From the NCBI RefSeq assembly GCF_900475275.1, contig NZ_LS483364.1, positions 1,364,001-1,428,000 on the forward strand: a stretch of DNA of 64,000 nucleotides, read 5' to 3'. Of the stretch, positions 45,021 through 53,550 are shown one piece after another. Origin of the DNA: Streptococcus sanguinis. Lineage in GTDB: Bacteria; Bacillota; Bacilli; Lactobacillales; Streptococcaceae. A program made the translations under genes and the position numbers. A model generated the notes under the pieces. The model saw only the letters and a list, made by a program, of their open reading frames with translations. It made no database searches and was not told where the DNA came from. Every line of letters begins with the position of its first letter. Within the stretch, counting starts at the first letter, position 1.

Positions 45021-46058
45021 CTAATCAAAGACAATCATGGACTTAATGGTCTTGCGTTCATCCATATCCTTATAAGCTTGATCGATATCTTCCAGTTTGT
45101 AACTTGAAGTAAAGACCTTTCCCGGATTAATATCACCGTCAAGAACTGCCTTGAGCAAGATTTGCTTGTCGTAAGTTGTGACTGAGGCTGCTCCTCCTGC
45201 CACTGTAATATTTTGAGCAAAGGTAGAACCAAGTGCTCGGTTATTATAGTGTGGCACACCGACAAAGCCTAAGCGACCACCGTTGTGAAGAACTCCCAGA
45301 GCTTGATCAACAGCTGCTTCTGTTCCAACACATTCCAGAGCTGCATCTGCACCACCACCAAGGATTTCACGGACCTTGGCAATTCCGTCTTCGCCACGTT
45401 CTGCAACAACAGCTGTCGCACCGGATTCCAAGGCCATCTTTTGTCGATCTTCGTGACGGCTCATAAGAACGATTTGGGAAGCACCACGCATTTTAGCAGC
45501 GATAACAGCGCATTGTCCCACAGCCCCATCACCAATCACGACCACCTTATCACCAGGCTTAACATCTGCCACTCGCGCAGCATGGTAACCCGTCGGCATG
45601 ACATCAGCCAATGTCAAGAGTGATTTGAGCATGCCTTCTGTATAATCAGAGGGCTGGCCCGGAATTTTGATAAGAGCCCAGTTAGCAAATTCGAAGCGCA
45701 TATATTCTGCTTGCACCCCGTCTGACCAGTTATTCCCAATATGAGAATCACAGGTACCGTCAAATCCTGCACGGCAGGCATCACATTGCCCGCATCCATG
45801 AGTAAATGGAGCAATAACAAAATCGCCAGGTTTAACAGTCGTTACTGCATCGCCAATTTCTTCGACAATTCCAATAGCTTCATGCCCGCTATTTTGATGG
45901 CCTGCTTCAATATCTGGACTGCGGTAGCGCCATAGGTCAGAGCCACAGACACAGGTCCGAACAATCCGAATAATGGCATCATCTGCCTCAATAATTTGCG
46001 GACTATCAATGTCAGCGAGCCCAACTTGACCCGCTTTTGTATAAACTGCCAATTTCAT
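45021..46058 (-). CDS. Zinc-dependent alcohol dehydrogenase family protein
   Basis: A 345-residue medium-chain dehydrogenase. Catalytic zinc ligands: Cys in TCVCGSD and His-Glu in GHQNSGHEAIG. The four structural-zinc cysteines lie in HGCGQCDACRAGFDGTC, and the Rossmann loop is VVIGDGAVGQC. It oxidises an alcohol or reduces an aldehyde with NAD(P); the substrate is unknown, with aldehyde detoxification likely. The ATG at 46058 follows AAAGGAG, and the 14 codons upstream in the open frame contain that site. Its promoter has a 19-base spacer with dyads (see separate entry). Confidence 0.92.
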   Translation of the reverse strand: MKLAVYTKAGQVGLADIDSPQIIEADDAIIRIVRTCVCGSDLWRYRSPDIEAGHQNSGHEAIGIVEEIGDAVTTVKPGDFVIAPFTHGCGQCDACRAGFDGTCDSHIGNNWSDGVQAEYMRFEFANWALIKIPGQPSDYTEGMLKSLLTLADVMPTGYHAARVADVKPGDKVVVIGDGAVGQCAVIAAKMRGASQIVLMSRHEDRQKMALESGATAVVAERGEDGIAKVREILGGGADAALECVGTEAAVDQALGVLHNGGRLGFVGVPHYNNRALGSTFAQNITVAGGAASVTTYDKQILLKAVLDGDINPGKVFTSSYKLEDIDQAYKDMDERKTIKSMIVFD

Positions 46059-46091
46059 CGTTTCTTCTCCTTTGATATCTTTATTGCAACT

Positions 46092-46131
46092 ATTATACAA
46101 CTTAAAGCACCCTTCAAGTCAAATATTTGAC
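46092..46131 (-). promoter_or_regulatory. Alcohol dehydrogenase promoter with MerR-style spacing and two dyads
   Basis: -10 TATAAT (46092-46097) and -35 TTGACT (46117-46122) are 19 bases apart, the spacing of promoters untwisted by MerR-family activators. The spacer holds a dyad CTTGAAG-N4-CTTTAAG (46101-46118, one mismatch). A perfect 14-bp palindrome, GTCAAATATTTGAC (46118-46131), overlaps the -35. The sequence TTGAAG-N5-TTTAAG also resembles a CiaR repeat with one mismatch. Confidence 0.65.
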
Positions 46132-46153
46132 ATCATTTAAGATAAAATTTTTA

Positions 46154-46186
46154 TAAAAAAAGGAAACTCCATTCTCAGAGTTTCCT
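46154..46186 (-). terminator. Terminator of the lipoprotein gene
   Basis: AGGAAACTC and GAGTTTCCT form a 9-bp stem with an eight-base loop, followed by seven T on the minus strand. Confidence 0.85.
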
Positions 46187-46239
46187 AGTTTGATTTCCTC
46201 ACTGCTCATCCTGTTGTCCTGAGCAGAATGAAAAGCGCT

Positions 46240-46710
46240 TTACTGCTTGGTAAAGGTCAGAGTGTCTGGATCATCATCCAATTCGTCCACAATCAGCTGA
46301 TTGCCATTTTGGCGGTAACTTTTGACATCATCGCCGACTATCAGTCTTTGATTAGCGCTATCTACTTGTACCTGCTTGATTTCCTTACTGCCATCGACCT
46401 CGGTCTCAGTCCAAGTACCAGTCGTACCATTGATTTCCAGGACATGCTGGTCACCATCATGGTCGGTTGCTTGGTAGCGCCCGTCTAGATTAGTAGCCTG
46501 CCCTGCATTTGATGATGAAGAAGGCTGATTAGAGGAAGATGCAGCTGATGACTGCGAAGTCTGATTTTGCGCAGATTGTGATGTTTGGCCTTGTGTATTC
46601 TGTGATGAACTAGTATTCCCTCCTTGGTTAGTATTGCCTGAGCAAGCAGTCAATAGGACCGCTGCTGTCAGAGATAGAATTCCGATAAAGGCTTTTTTTG
46701 TAATAGTCAT
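46240..46710 (-). CDS. Lipoprotein of unknown function
   Basis: A 156-residue lipoprotein. The signal peptide ends in the lipobox LTAC with Cys23. A Ser/Gln/Asn-rich linker follows (about residues 25-72), and then a small beta-rich domain (LDGRYQATDHDGDQHVLEI to the end). Its role is unknown. It starts after AAGGAG. The promoter contains a 10-bp sequence matching the CopY operator, so copper control is possible but unproven. Confidence 0.85.
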   Translation of the reverse strand: MTITKKAFIGILSLTAAVLLTACSGNTNQGGNTSSSQNTQGQTSQSAQNQTSQSSAASSSNQPSSSSNAGQATNLDGRYQATDHDGDQHVLEINGTTGTWTETEVDGSKEIKQVQVDSANQRLIVGDDVKSYRQNGNQLIVDELDDDPDTLTFTKQ

Positions 46711-46728
46711 ATCCTTTTCTCCTTTTTC

Positions 46729-46738
46729 TACATTTGTA
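46729..46738. promoter_or_regulatory. Possible cop box (CopY-type operator)
   Basis: TACAAATGTA fits the CopY/BlaI-class consensus TACA-NN-TGTA, extended by one C-G pair on each side. It lies between the -10 and the ribosome site of the lipoprotein gene. A match of this length can arise by chance about once per window. Confidence 0.4.
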
Positions 46739-46750
46739 GTTTATACTTAT

Positions 46751-46779
46751 ATTCTACACTTGTCTGTTTCATTTGTCAA
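46751..46779 (-). promoter_or_regulatory. Lipoprotein gene promoter
   Basis: -35 TTGACA (46774-46779), a 17-base spacer, and -10 TAGAAT (46751-46756). Confidence 0.75.
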
Positions 46780-46886
46780 GAAAAAATAGTTTTTATTATA
46801 AGGAAATACACCTTGACGAAATCAATCACTCTGACTGACCTTTGATAGTCAGGCGCTACTTGTTCTGTTAGTCTTTCCGAGCTCGC

Positions 46887-46914
46887 TTGACAAAATAGTT
46901 CCCTGTCGTATAAT
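46887..46914 (+). promoter_or_regulatory. Promoter of the 46944 acetyltransferase gene
   Basis: Consensus TTGACA (46887-46892) and TATAAT (46909-46914) with a 16-base spacer, 30 bases before the start codon. Confidence 0.75.
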
Positions 46915-46943
46915 GATTCTATAAAAGATGAATGGAGAAAATT

Positions 46944-47411
46944 ATGCCAATCAGAAAAGCCCAAGTCAGCGATATTCCTGCACTACAAGAACTCCTCCAG
47001 CAAGTCCTGCTGGTTCATCATCAAGCTCGGCCAGATATTTTTAAAGATCAGGGAAGCAAATTTAACAATGAAGAACTTGAGAAGATTCTATGCCAGGATT
47101 CCACCCCTATTTTCGTCTTTGAAAGTGAATCCAGAGAAATCCTCGGTCACCTCTTCTGCTCCATCAAGGAACCGAACAGTCCTGTACTCAATCCCATCAA
47201 GACACTTTTTATTGAGGATTTATGTGTAGATGAGAAAGCCAGAGGGCAAAAGGTTGGCGAGCAGCTTTACCGCTTTGCGGAAGACTATGCTCGGAAAATC
47301 GGCTGCTATAATCTGACTCTCAATGTTTGGAACGACAATGTCGGAGCTCTGCGTTTCTATGAGCGATTAGGGCTTCAGGCTCAGGAAACTGTAATGGAGA
47401 AGATACTTTGA
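46944..47411 (+). CDS. GNAT family N-acetyltransferase
   Basis: A 155-residue GNAT with the usual order: IRKAQVSDIPALQELLQQV at the N-terminus, IEDLCVDEKARGQKVGEQL as the acetyl-CoA loop, and NVGALRFYERLGL near the end. The substrate is unknown; the sequence belongs to the RimI-like group. I choose 46944, six bases after GGAG, over an ATG four codons upstream that overlaps the site. It is monocistronic from its own promoter. Confidence 0.9.
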   Translation: MPIRKAQVSDIPALQELLQQVLLVHHQARPDIFKDQGSKFNNEELEKILCQDSTPIFVFESESREILGHLFCSIKEPNSPVLNPIKTLFIEDLCVDEKARGQKVGEQLYRFAEDYARKIGCYNLTLNVWNDNVGALRFYERLGLQAQETVMEKIL

Positions 47412-47430
47412 TTTGAAGGAAAAATTTCAG

Positions 47431-47512
47431 GAAGCGCGAGCAATAGTTTTCGGCTATACCCTACCAGTATAATTAACTATTTTATTTGCCGAGGAATTTT
47501 CGATACAATGGA
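47431..47512 (+). promoter_or_regulatory. Upstream region of the MetE-like gene
   Basis: A -10-like TACAAT lies about 35 bases before the start codon. Upstream, ATAGTTTTCGGCTAT and ATAATTAACTAT each resemble the MtaR/MetR box (ATAGTTTxAAACTAT) of streptococci, though neither is a perfect dyad. Confidence 0.3.
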
Positions 47513-47542
47513 CCATAATCCCTAATGAAAGTGAGAAATCTT

Positions 47543-48691
47543 ATGACAAAATCAAAATTTCAACTGGTTGGATCCCTTCTGCGCCCAGAAAATCTCCGCC
47601 AGTATAAGACAGAAATTGAGCACCGCGATGATATTCAGTACCCCTTCTACGACAGCTTCCCAGGCTACCATGAGACGGAGACAGCTGACATCAAGGAGAT
47701 TATTGCTGAGCAAAAGGCTAAGGGAATTGACATCCTGACGGATGGAGAATACTCCAAGTCTATGTGGCATCTGGACTTTGTCTGGGGACTTAAGGGAATT
47801 GAGCGCTACATTGCTGACCACGGCTATACCTTCAAGGACCACGACGGTGGGCAATACGAGACCCGCAAGGACATTGGTATCCGCATCACAGCACCACTCT
47901 CTGGTAAAAACCATCACTTTATCGAGATTTATAAGCTAGTCAAGGAAGAGGCTGCTGGTGAAGATACTAAGCTGACTGTCTGGGGGCCTGCCCATGCTTA
48001 TACTGAGTTAGCTGTCTTTGACCGCTTAGCGGGACCAGGACAAGTTTATGAGACCAATGAAGATTTGAAAAAAGGCTTGATTCAAGCCTATAAGGAATTT
48101 TTGGACGACTATAAGGCAGCTGGCGGACAGATTATCCAGTTTGACGACTGCCTCTGGGAACTCTTTGACGAGTCCAATCCTGCTAGCTTCTTTGCGGAGG
48201 GGAATGCTAGTCTGGCTGACCTAGCAGACGAGTTTGTCGCTATTAATAACGAAGTCGTAGACTACGCCCATGAGCTTGGACTGACTGTCTGGACCCACAA
48301 CTGCCGTGGTAACTACGAAAGCCGCTCTGCTGCTGAGGGTACCTACGAAGCTATCGCGGAAAAATTCCTGCGCGACCAACACTATGATCGCTACTTCCTA
48401 GAGTGGGACAGTGACGTGGCTGGAGATGTCTCAGCCCTAGCAGCTTTGAAGGACAAAGATGCAGAAGTTGTTTTAGGACTGCTCTCCAGTAAGACGACAG
48501 GCTTGGATGACGAAAAACGCGTCCTAGACCTCCTCGAGAAAGCAGCAACTGTTCTACCAAAAGAGCGACTCCTGCTCTCCCACCAATGTGGCTTCGCCTC
48601 TTGTGACTCTGGAAACGAACTCACCATTGAGCAACAATGGGCCAAAATAAAACAAGGCCAAGAAATCGCCCAAAAATTCTGGGGAAAATAA
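47543..48691 (+). CDS. Cobalamin-independent methionine synthase family protein (YxjG/YxjH-like)
   Basis: A 382-residue protein related to the C-terminal catalytic half of MetE. It begins KFQLVGSLLRPENLRQYKTE; zinc-ligand motifs WTHNCRGN (His and Cys) and HQCGFASCD (Cys) are present, with QFDD for substrate binding. It lacks the N-terminal half of MetE, as in the YxjG/YxjH group, which probably transfers a methyl group to homocysteine or related thiols. I choose 47543 because family similarity begins there; the ribosome site is weak for both candidate starts. Confidence 0.85.
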   Translation: MTKSKFQLVGSLLRPENLRQYKTEIEHRDDIQYPFYDSFPGYHETETADIKEIIAEQKAKGIDILTDGEYSKSMWHLDFVWGLKGIERYIADHGYTFKDHDGGQYETRKDIGIRITAPLSGKNHHFIEIYKLVKEEAAGEDTKLTVWGPAHAYTELAVFDRLAGPGQVYETNEDLKKGLIQAYKEFLDDYKAAGGQIIQFDDCLWELFDESNPASFFAEGNASLADLADEFVAINNEVVDYAHELGLTVWTHNCRGNYESRSAAEGTYEAIAEKFLRDQHYDRYFLEWDSDVAGDVSALAALKDKDAEVVLGLLSSKTTGLDDEKRVLDLLEKAATVLPKERLLLSHQCGFASCDSGNELTIEQQWAKIKQGQEIAQKFWGK

Positions 48692-48694
48692 GCA

Positions 48695-48719
48695 AAAAAA
48701 GCGGTGTGACCGCTTTTTT
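48695..48719 (+). terminator. Terminator of the MetE-like gene
   Basis: A perfect 11-bp stem (AAAAAAGCGGT with its complement) with a GTG loop ends in TTTTTT, directly after the stop codon. Confidence 0.9.
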
Positions 48720-48812
48720 CTATGCTTTTAAAATCAATTGTGGACTGTATTAGATCTCTTAGATGAACTCCAGTTTCATCTGCATCTGTTCAACATATTA
48801 AATCTTGGAGTA

Positions 48813-49625
48813 TCAGGAAAGTTCAATTCGCTTGAGCCAATTTTCAACCAAGGCCGTAAAGAGAGCCTCCTGATCTATCTGTGCATTATGGCCAGCAAGA
48901 TCCATTACAGCATGAGTTGCCCTTGGATAATAGTGAGACAGCTGGGCTAACTGCTGGAAGCCCACGACTTGATCTTGCTTTCCTGCTATAAAAAGGCTGG
49001 GCTTGTCATAGCCCTTTTCCTGTATCCCTTGATCCACTTCAAACGAAAAAGCATAGTTTTCTTGCAGCTTTTGGACAAAGGGAGCATTCATCATCTGAAG
49101 CCCTACTAGGATTTCTTTTGCAAACCGTCGATAAGTTTCTTTAGTCTGTAAAATCGCTAAATCAACGAAATCTTCGCTTTTGCCTGCTATATCAAAACCT
49201 ACCTCTCTAATTAGCAGGCTGTCTTTTGGCAGAATTCTTTCTTGCGGATTGGGTACAACTACTGGACAAATAAGCAGCAAACCATCAATCTCCGACCTTT
49301 TCTTAGCCAAAATTCCTCGAGCAAGATAACCACCATAAGACTCTCCAGCTAAGAGAAAGGAGTGTCCGCTGATTACAGTCTCTATAAAGTTCAAGAGCAT
49401 CTCTAAAATCGCATCCGCACTTGCAAAAGCAGGATTGGCATCAGACCTACCCATGCCAGGCAAATCTAAATAAATCCTTTTATAGTCAGCATGTTTCTCA
49501 AAAATAGGTTCCAAGCATCCTTCCATCAATTCAGATGAACAGCCCAAACCATGAATTGCCAAGACTGGCTTTCCTTGACCAATCACTTTATAATATAATT
49601 TATTTCCCTGATAAGTAAAAAACAT
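48813..49625 (-). CDS. Alpha/beta hydrolase
   Basis: A 270-residue alpha/beta hydrolase. The oxyanion loop is IHGLGCSSEL, the nucleophile lies in LAGESYGGYLARG, and the late His is in MDLAGHNAQIDQEA. The acid is probably in IAGKQDQVVG. The substrate is unknown. The ATG at 49625 follows GGAG by five bases; an ATG five codons earlier contains that site. It is isolated, converging on the MetE-like gene. Confidence 0.87.
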   Translation of the reverse strand: MFFTYQGNKLYYKVIGQGKPVLAIHGLGCSSELMEGCLEPIFEKHADYKRIYLDLPGMGRSDANPAFASADAILEMLLNFIETVISGHSFLLAGESYGGYLARGILAKKRSEIDGLLLICPVVVPNPQERILPKDSLLIREVGFDIAGKSEDFVDLAILQTKETYRRFAKEILVGLQMMNAPFVQKLQENYAFSFEVDQGIQEKGYDKPSLFIAGKQDQVVGFQQLAQLSHYYPRATHAVMDLAGHNAQIDQEALFTALVENWLKRIELS

Positions 49626-49790
49626 TTTTTCTCCAATCATACCTTAAAGACACGTTTTGCTCGAGGTGGATCCTTTATCGAAACTAGTCAAAATAATATT
49701 GTTTATGAGCCTAACAAATTATTCTTATCATCTACACCCCTCAAAGCTACTAGACGAGCAAACTTATTCTTTCCCCTTGATTTCAGAGCT

Positions 49791-50183
49791 TCATGCCTCA
49801 TCCCCAAATAACAAGGTCGACTGCTGCAGATAAGGATTAGGGTACTTGACTAGCAGATCCCTTACAGCTCTTACCAAGTCTTTCTGCTCAGCCTGACCGG
49901 ATTGGTAACGAAGCAAAAGATGCATAAAATCTTCTTTTTCTGAAGTGCTGACTTTTTTCTTAAAATAGCCCCAAACATGCTGAAAGGCATTGCAGACCTG
50001 ACCTCGGTTTTCAGGCAGGGTTACTGCCTGGTCAATCAAGCCTTGAACATGTGCTGCTTCCACCGAGTCACTTTTCAGATATTGGCGGATTTCCAGATAA
50101 ATCTTACTGGAATGACTGAGAACCAGATATTTATTTCTAGCCCAAAGAGTCTGACATTGGGAGATTTGGTTTACATTTTCCAT
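49791..50183 (-). CDS. DUF1722 (YbgA) domain protein
   Basis: A 130-residue protein whose WARNKYLVLSHSSKIYLEIR (about residues 14-33) and RYQSGQAEQKDLVRAVRDLL match the DUF1722/YbgA domain. In other bacteria this domain is fused to DUF523 or found next to photolyase; here it stands alone. Its function is unknown. It lies 158 bases before the pheT terminator on the same strand. Confidence 0.82.
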   Translation of the reverse strand: MENVNQISQCQTLWARNKYLVLSHSSKIYLEIRQYLKSDSVEAAHVQGLIDQAVTLPENRGQVCNAFQHVWGYFKKKVSTSEKEDFMHLLLRYQSGQAEQKDLVRAVRDLLVKYPNPYLQQSTLLFGDEA

Positions 50184-50303
50184 GATTACTTCCCCTACTG
50201 ATTTTCAATTTCAAACACTACTCGTTCATCTGCATCACTGCTCGCATCCTAGTAAGATAGAAAGCAAATCAACAATGATTTGAATAGGTTTTAGAAGAGT
50301 ATG

Positions 50304-50335
50304 AATCAAAATCCCCAACCACATAACTGGGGAAT
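50304..50335 (-). terminator. pheT terminator
   Basis: ATTCCCCA pairs with TTGGGGAT around a GTTATG-type loop, followed by TTTTG on the minus strand, a few bases after the pheT stop. Confidence 0.65.
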
Positions 50336-50341
50336 CGTTCA

Positions 50342-52747
50342 TTAACGTACCTCTGCACCAAGTTTTTCGGTCAGAGATTTTTCGATTTTTTCCATGTATT
50401 TAGCCACTTCTTCGTCGGTCAGGCTAGCTTCTGGATTTTGGAAAGTCAGGCTGTAGGCCATAGATTTGAGGCCAACACCCAGCTTGTCACCAGAGAAGAT
50501 ATCAAAGAGCTTAATATCGGTCAAGCGCTTGACACCAGCTGCTTGGATTGCATCAAGGACCTCTTGGTGAGTGATTTCAGCCTTGAGCAAGAGTGCCACA
50601 TCACGGCTGACAGCTGGGAATTTAGTGATTTCTGTAAATGGCTGTGCTGGCTGGAGTTGCTCTTCGATAGCAGACAGGTTGAGCTCAGCCACATAAGTTT
50701 CAGGAATATCGTAAGCCTTGGCTGTCGCAGGATGGACTTGACCGACAAAGCCGACAGGCTGTCCTTTGATAGAAATTAAAGCAGTCCGCCCAGGATGCAA
50801 ACTCTTAATCTGGCTGTTAGCCGCGTATTCAGCAGTCAAGCCCAACTTAGCAAAGAGTGCTTCCACTACACCCTTAGCATAGAAAAAATCAACTGCTACT
50901 GGCTTGGTCTGGAAATCTTTTTCATTAACAAGTCCTGTCAAAGCAAAGGCAAAGCTATTGATTTCGTTTGGCAGATCTTCCTTAGGATCGCCAGTCTGCT
51001 CAAAGACCTTACCAATCTCATAGAGGGCTAGGTTCTTATTTTTACGAGCCACATTGTAGGCTAGGGAGTCCAAAATCCCAGAAACCATGTTCTGACGAAG
51101 AACAGAGCGCTCTACTGTCATCGGCCACATGAGCTCAGTCAAATTGCTAGGATTGAGAGTGAACTCAACCGCCTTTTCTGGCGTCGTCAAAGCGTAGGTG
51201 ATGATTTCTGTCAGTCCAGCTCCCTCTGCTAAGGTCCGTACTTGACGTCGCAGTTGCTGCGTTGCAGTCAATTCACCAGCAGTCCCGTCATCTTTTGGCA
51301 GGCTAGCTGGCAATTTGTCATAGCCGTAAATACGGGCAATTTCTTCATAGAGGTCCGCTTCGATTGAAATATCCCAGCGACGGCGAGGGACACTGACAGT
51401 GAACTGTTCAGCATTTCCTGATAAGCCAAAGCCAAGTCTGCGGAAGACATCCACGATATCTGTATACAACAAGTCCGTTCCTAAAACTCGGTTGACATCC
51501 GCGAGACTGGACACCACTTCTACATCGCTAGTGTCTAAGCTGCCAGCGGATACAATCCCAGCCTGAACAGTCGCTCCTGCCAAGTCCGCAATCATGCTTG
51601 CTGCCGCATCCAAAGCTTCATTAACAGTTGCCACGTTGATCCCTTTTTCAAAGCGGGAAGATGATTCCGAGCGTAGGTTAAGGCGACCGCTGGTCTTGCG
51701 GATTGATTTACCATCAAAGACTGCTGCCTCCAGAACAACACGAGTGGACTGACCGGAAATTTCTGTTGCTTGCCCCCCCATAACACCTGCAAGGGCTACT
51801 GGTTTGTCCGCTACAGTGATGACTAGGTCGCTAACTTCCAGCTCGCGCTCTTCACCGTCCAGCGTCACCAGTTTTTCACCAGCACTCGCTTCCCGCACGA
51901 CAATCTGGTCACCCTCAAACGTATCCAGATCAAAGGCATGCATGGGCTGACCAAAGTAGAGCAGGATATAGTTGGTCACGTCCACTACATTGTTAATCGG
52001 ACGGATTCCTTCGTTCATGAGGAGATTTTGCAGCCATTGAGGACTTGGGGCAATGGTGACATTTTCCAAGATACGAGCTGCGTAGTAAGAGGCTTTCTCT
52101 GTCTCAAGGGCTACTGAAAGGCTGTCAGCTGCCTGCTTTTCATTTTCCACCAGCGGAAAATCTTTAAAATGTACTGACTTGTCATAGATGGCAGCCACTT
52201 CATGAGCCACCCCACGCATAGACAGAGCATCAGCTCGGTTTGGTGTGATGGAAAGTTCGATAATCTCATCGTCCAAGTCCAGATAAGAGAAGACTTCCTC
52301 ACCTGGCACTGCTTCTTCAGGCAGGATTTGAATGCCATCCGCAAATTCCTTTGGCACGACAGAATCAGAAATGCCCAGCTCACCGAGAGAGCAGATCATG
52401 CCCAGTGACTCCAAGCCACAGATTTTTCCTTTTTTAATCTTATAATTGTCGGCAATGCGAGCACCTGGCAAAGCCACCATAACCTTGATGCCTGCGCGAA
52501 CATTTGGAGCACCACAGACAATCTGACTGTTCACCTCTTCTCCGACATTGACTTGACAGACATGCAGGTGAGTATCTGGAACATCCTCACACGATACCAC
52601 CTCACCAACAACAATTTTTGACAAGCCAGCAGCTGGTGATGTCACACCTTCCACTTCAATTCCTGTCGTTGACATTTTCTCAGCCAGCTCAGCGCTCGCC
52701 ACATCAATGTCTACTAACTCTTTTAACCACTTATAACTTACTAGCAT
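50342..52747 (-). CDS. pheT: Phenylalanyl-tRNA synthetase beta subunit
   Basis: The 801-residue beta subunit of the alpha2-beta2 enzyme that charges tRNA-Phe. In order: an EMAP-II-like tRNA-binding domain (about 40-150), the B3/B4 editing domain (about 210-380), B5 (about 405-475), a catalytic-like core and a C-terminal FDX-ACB anticodon-binding domain ([20 protein letters not shown] onward). I choose the ATG at 52747 ([15 protein letters not shown]), which gives the family length. The frame is open 19 codons further upstream across a hairpin, and the ribosome site is weak. An acetyltransferase gene separates it from pheS. Confidence 0.96.
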   Translation of the reverse strand: MLVSYKWLKELVDIDVASAELAEKMSTTGIEVEGVTSPAAGLSKIVVGEVVSCEDVPDTHLHVCQVNVGEEVNSQIVCGAPNVRAGIKVMVALPGARIADNYKIKKGKICGLESLGMICSLGELGISDSVVPKEFADGIQILPEEAVPGEEVFSYLDLDDEIIELSITPNRADALSMRGVAHEVAAIYDKSVHFKDFPLVENEKQAADSLSVALETEKASYYAARILENVTIAPSPQWLQNLLMNEGIRPINNVVDVTNYILLYFGQPMHAFDLDTFEGDQIVVREASAGEKLVTLDGEERELEVSDLVITVADKPVALAGVMGGQATEISGQSTRVVLEAAVFDGKSIRKTSGRLNLRSESSSRFEKGINVATVNEALDAAASMIADLAGATVQAGIVSAGSLDTSDVEVVSSLADVNRVLGTDLLYTDIVDVFRRLGFGLSGNAEQFTVSVPRRRWDISIEADLYEEIARIYGYDKLPASLPKDDGTAGELTATQQLRRQVRTLAEGAGLTEIITYALTTPEKAVEFTLNPSNLTELMWPMTVERSVLRQNMVSGILDSLAYNVARKNKNLALYEIGKVFEQTGDPKEDLPNEINSFAFALTGLVNEKDFQTKPVAVDFFYAKGVVEALFAKLGLTAEYAANSQIKSLHPGRTALISIKGQPVGFVGQVHPATAKAYDIPETYVAELNLSAIEEQLQPAQPFTEITKFPAVSRDVALLLKAEITHQEVLDAIQAAGVKRLTDIKLFDIFSGDKLGVGLKSMAYSLTFQNPEASLTDEEVAKYMEKIEKSLTEKLGAEVR

Positions 52748-52789
52748 ATTTAAGATACCAAGGGCGTCAAAAACGACTGAAAAATAGGA

Positions 52790-52824
52790 GATTTGTTCAA
52801 GCATTCGATGAATGCTCGCAAATC
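52790..52824 (-). other. Hairpin in the pheT 5' leader
   Basis: GATTTG/CAAATC outer and AGCATTC/GAATGCT inner arms form a bulged stem-loop 43-77 bases before the pheT ATG. A second dyad with GAAATC/GATTTC arms lies at 52910-52937. Neither has a proper T-run, so these may be RNA control elements or remnants, not terminators. Confidence 0.45.
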
Positions 52825-52995
52825 TATCCTTTTTCCGAGTTTTTAGCCCGGATTCAATTCCTTTCTCTATTCTATCGCTGAGGAACTTGACCGACCAAAT
52901 TTTAGGGACTTGTCTGAAATCCTGATTTCAGAGACAAATCATCTAAATTTCGAGCTTTTAGGTCGTATTCATTTCCTCTCTTTAAATTTTCTTGT

Positions 52996-53505
52996 TTATT
53001 TCAATTTCTTGCGCAGTAGCCAGTCTGTGTCTACCGTCTCACCAGTGATATAGTCGTGCTGGCTGAATTTTTCAAAGCCATATTTGAAGTAAAAATCTTG
53101 AGCTCTAAAATTCTTTTCCCAGACGCCTAGCCAGACCCAGTCAAAGCCTCGTTTCTCGGCTTCATCTAAGGCAAATTCAAACATTTCCTTGCCCAAGCCT
53201 TGACCATGGTAGGCTTTCAAGACATAGATTCGCTGAACCTCAAAGGCCTGTGGCAGTTCTTGCTCCGTTTGAGCCTGTCCCCAGTTAAACTTCAGAAAAC
53301 CAGCAATTTCACCGTCTTTGACAACAAAATAAGTCTCTGACTCAGGATCTTCTAGCTCCTTTTCGATAGTTGCAAGCGACAGCTCATTGTCAAAATAATG
53401 TGCCATATCAGCTTCCTTGATAAAAGGACCAAAAGTTTCTTGATAGGTCGCGACCTCCAACTCCCGCAAGAGACTCGCTTCTTCTTTCTTGACTCTGACT
53501 AGCAT
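52996..53505 (-). CDS. GNAT family N-acetyltransferase between pheS and pheT
   Basis: A 169-residue GNAT: QRIYVLKAYHGQGLGKEMFE is the acetyl-CoA loop (about 92-111), followed by WLGVWEKNFRAQDFYFKYGF. It resembles the YjgM/PaiA-like group acting on amines or antibiotics; the substrate is unknown. It starts after a GGAG-type site about 45 bases beyond pheS and is followed by about 250 bases before pheT. Genes between pheS and pheT are uncommon in general, though known in streptococci. Confidence 0.9.
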   Translation of the reverse strand: MLVRVKKEEASLLRELEVATYQETFGPFIKEADMAHYFDNELSLATIEKELEDPESETYFVVKDGEIAGFLKFNWGQAQTEQELPQAFEVQRIYVLKAYHGQGLGKEMFEFALDEAEKRGFDWVWLGVWEKNFRAQDFYFKYGFEKFSQHDYITGETVDTDWLLRKKLK

Positions 53506-53550
53506 ACTGCACTCCTTTCTCAGAAAAGCTGTATCTATGAATACAGGTTT

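Noticed and set aside
46228..46243. A sequence resembling a catabolite-response element (TGAAAAGCGCTTTA)
   Set aside because: It lies at the end of the lipoprotein coding region, away from a promoter, and spacing does not fit the cre consensus.
52910..52937. The GAAATC/GATTTC dyad as a terminator of the acetyltransferase gene
   Set aside because: Neither strand has a T-run after the stem, so I list it only as a structured element.
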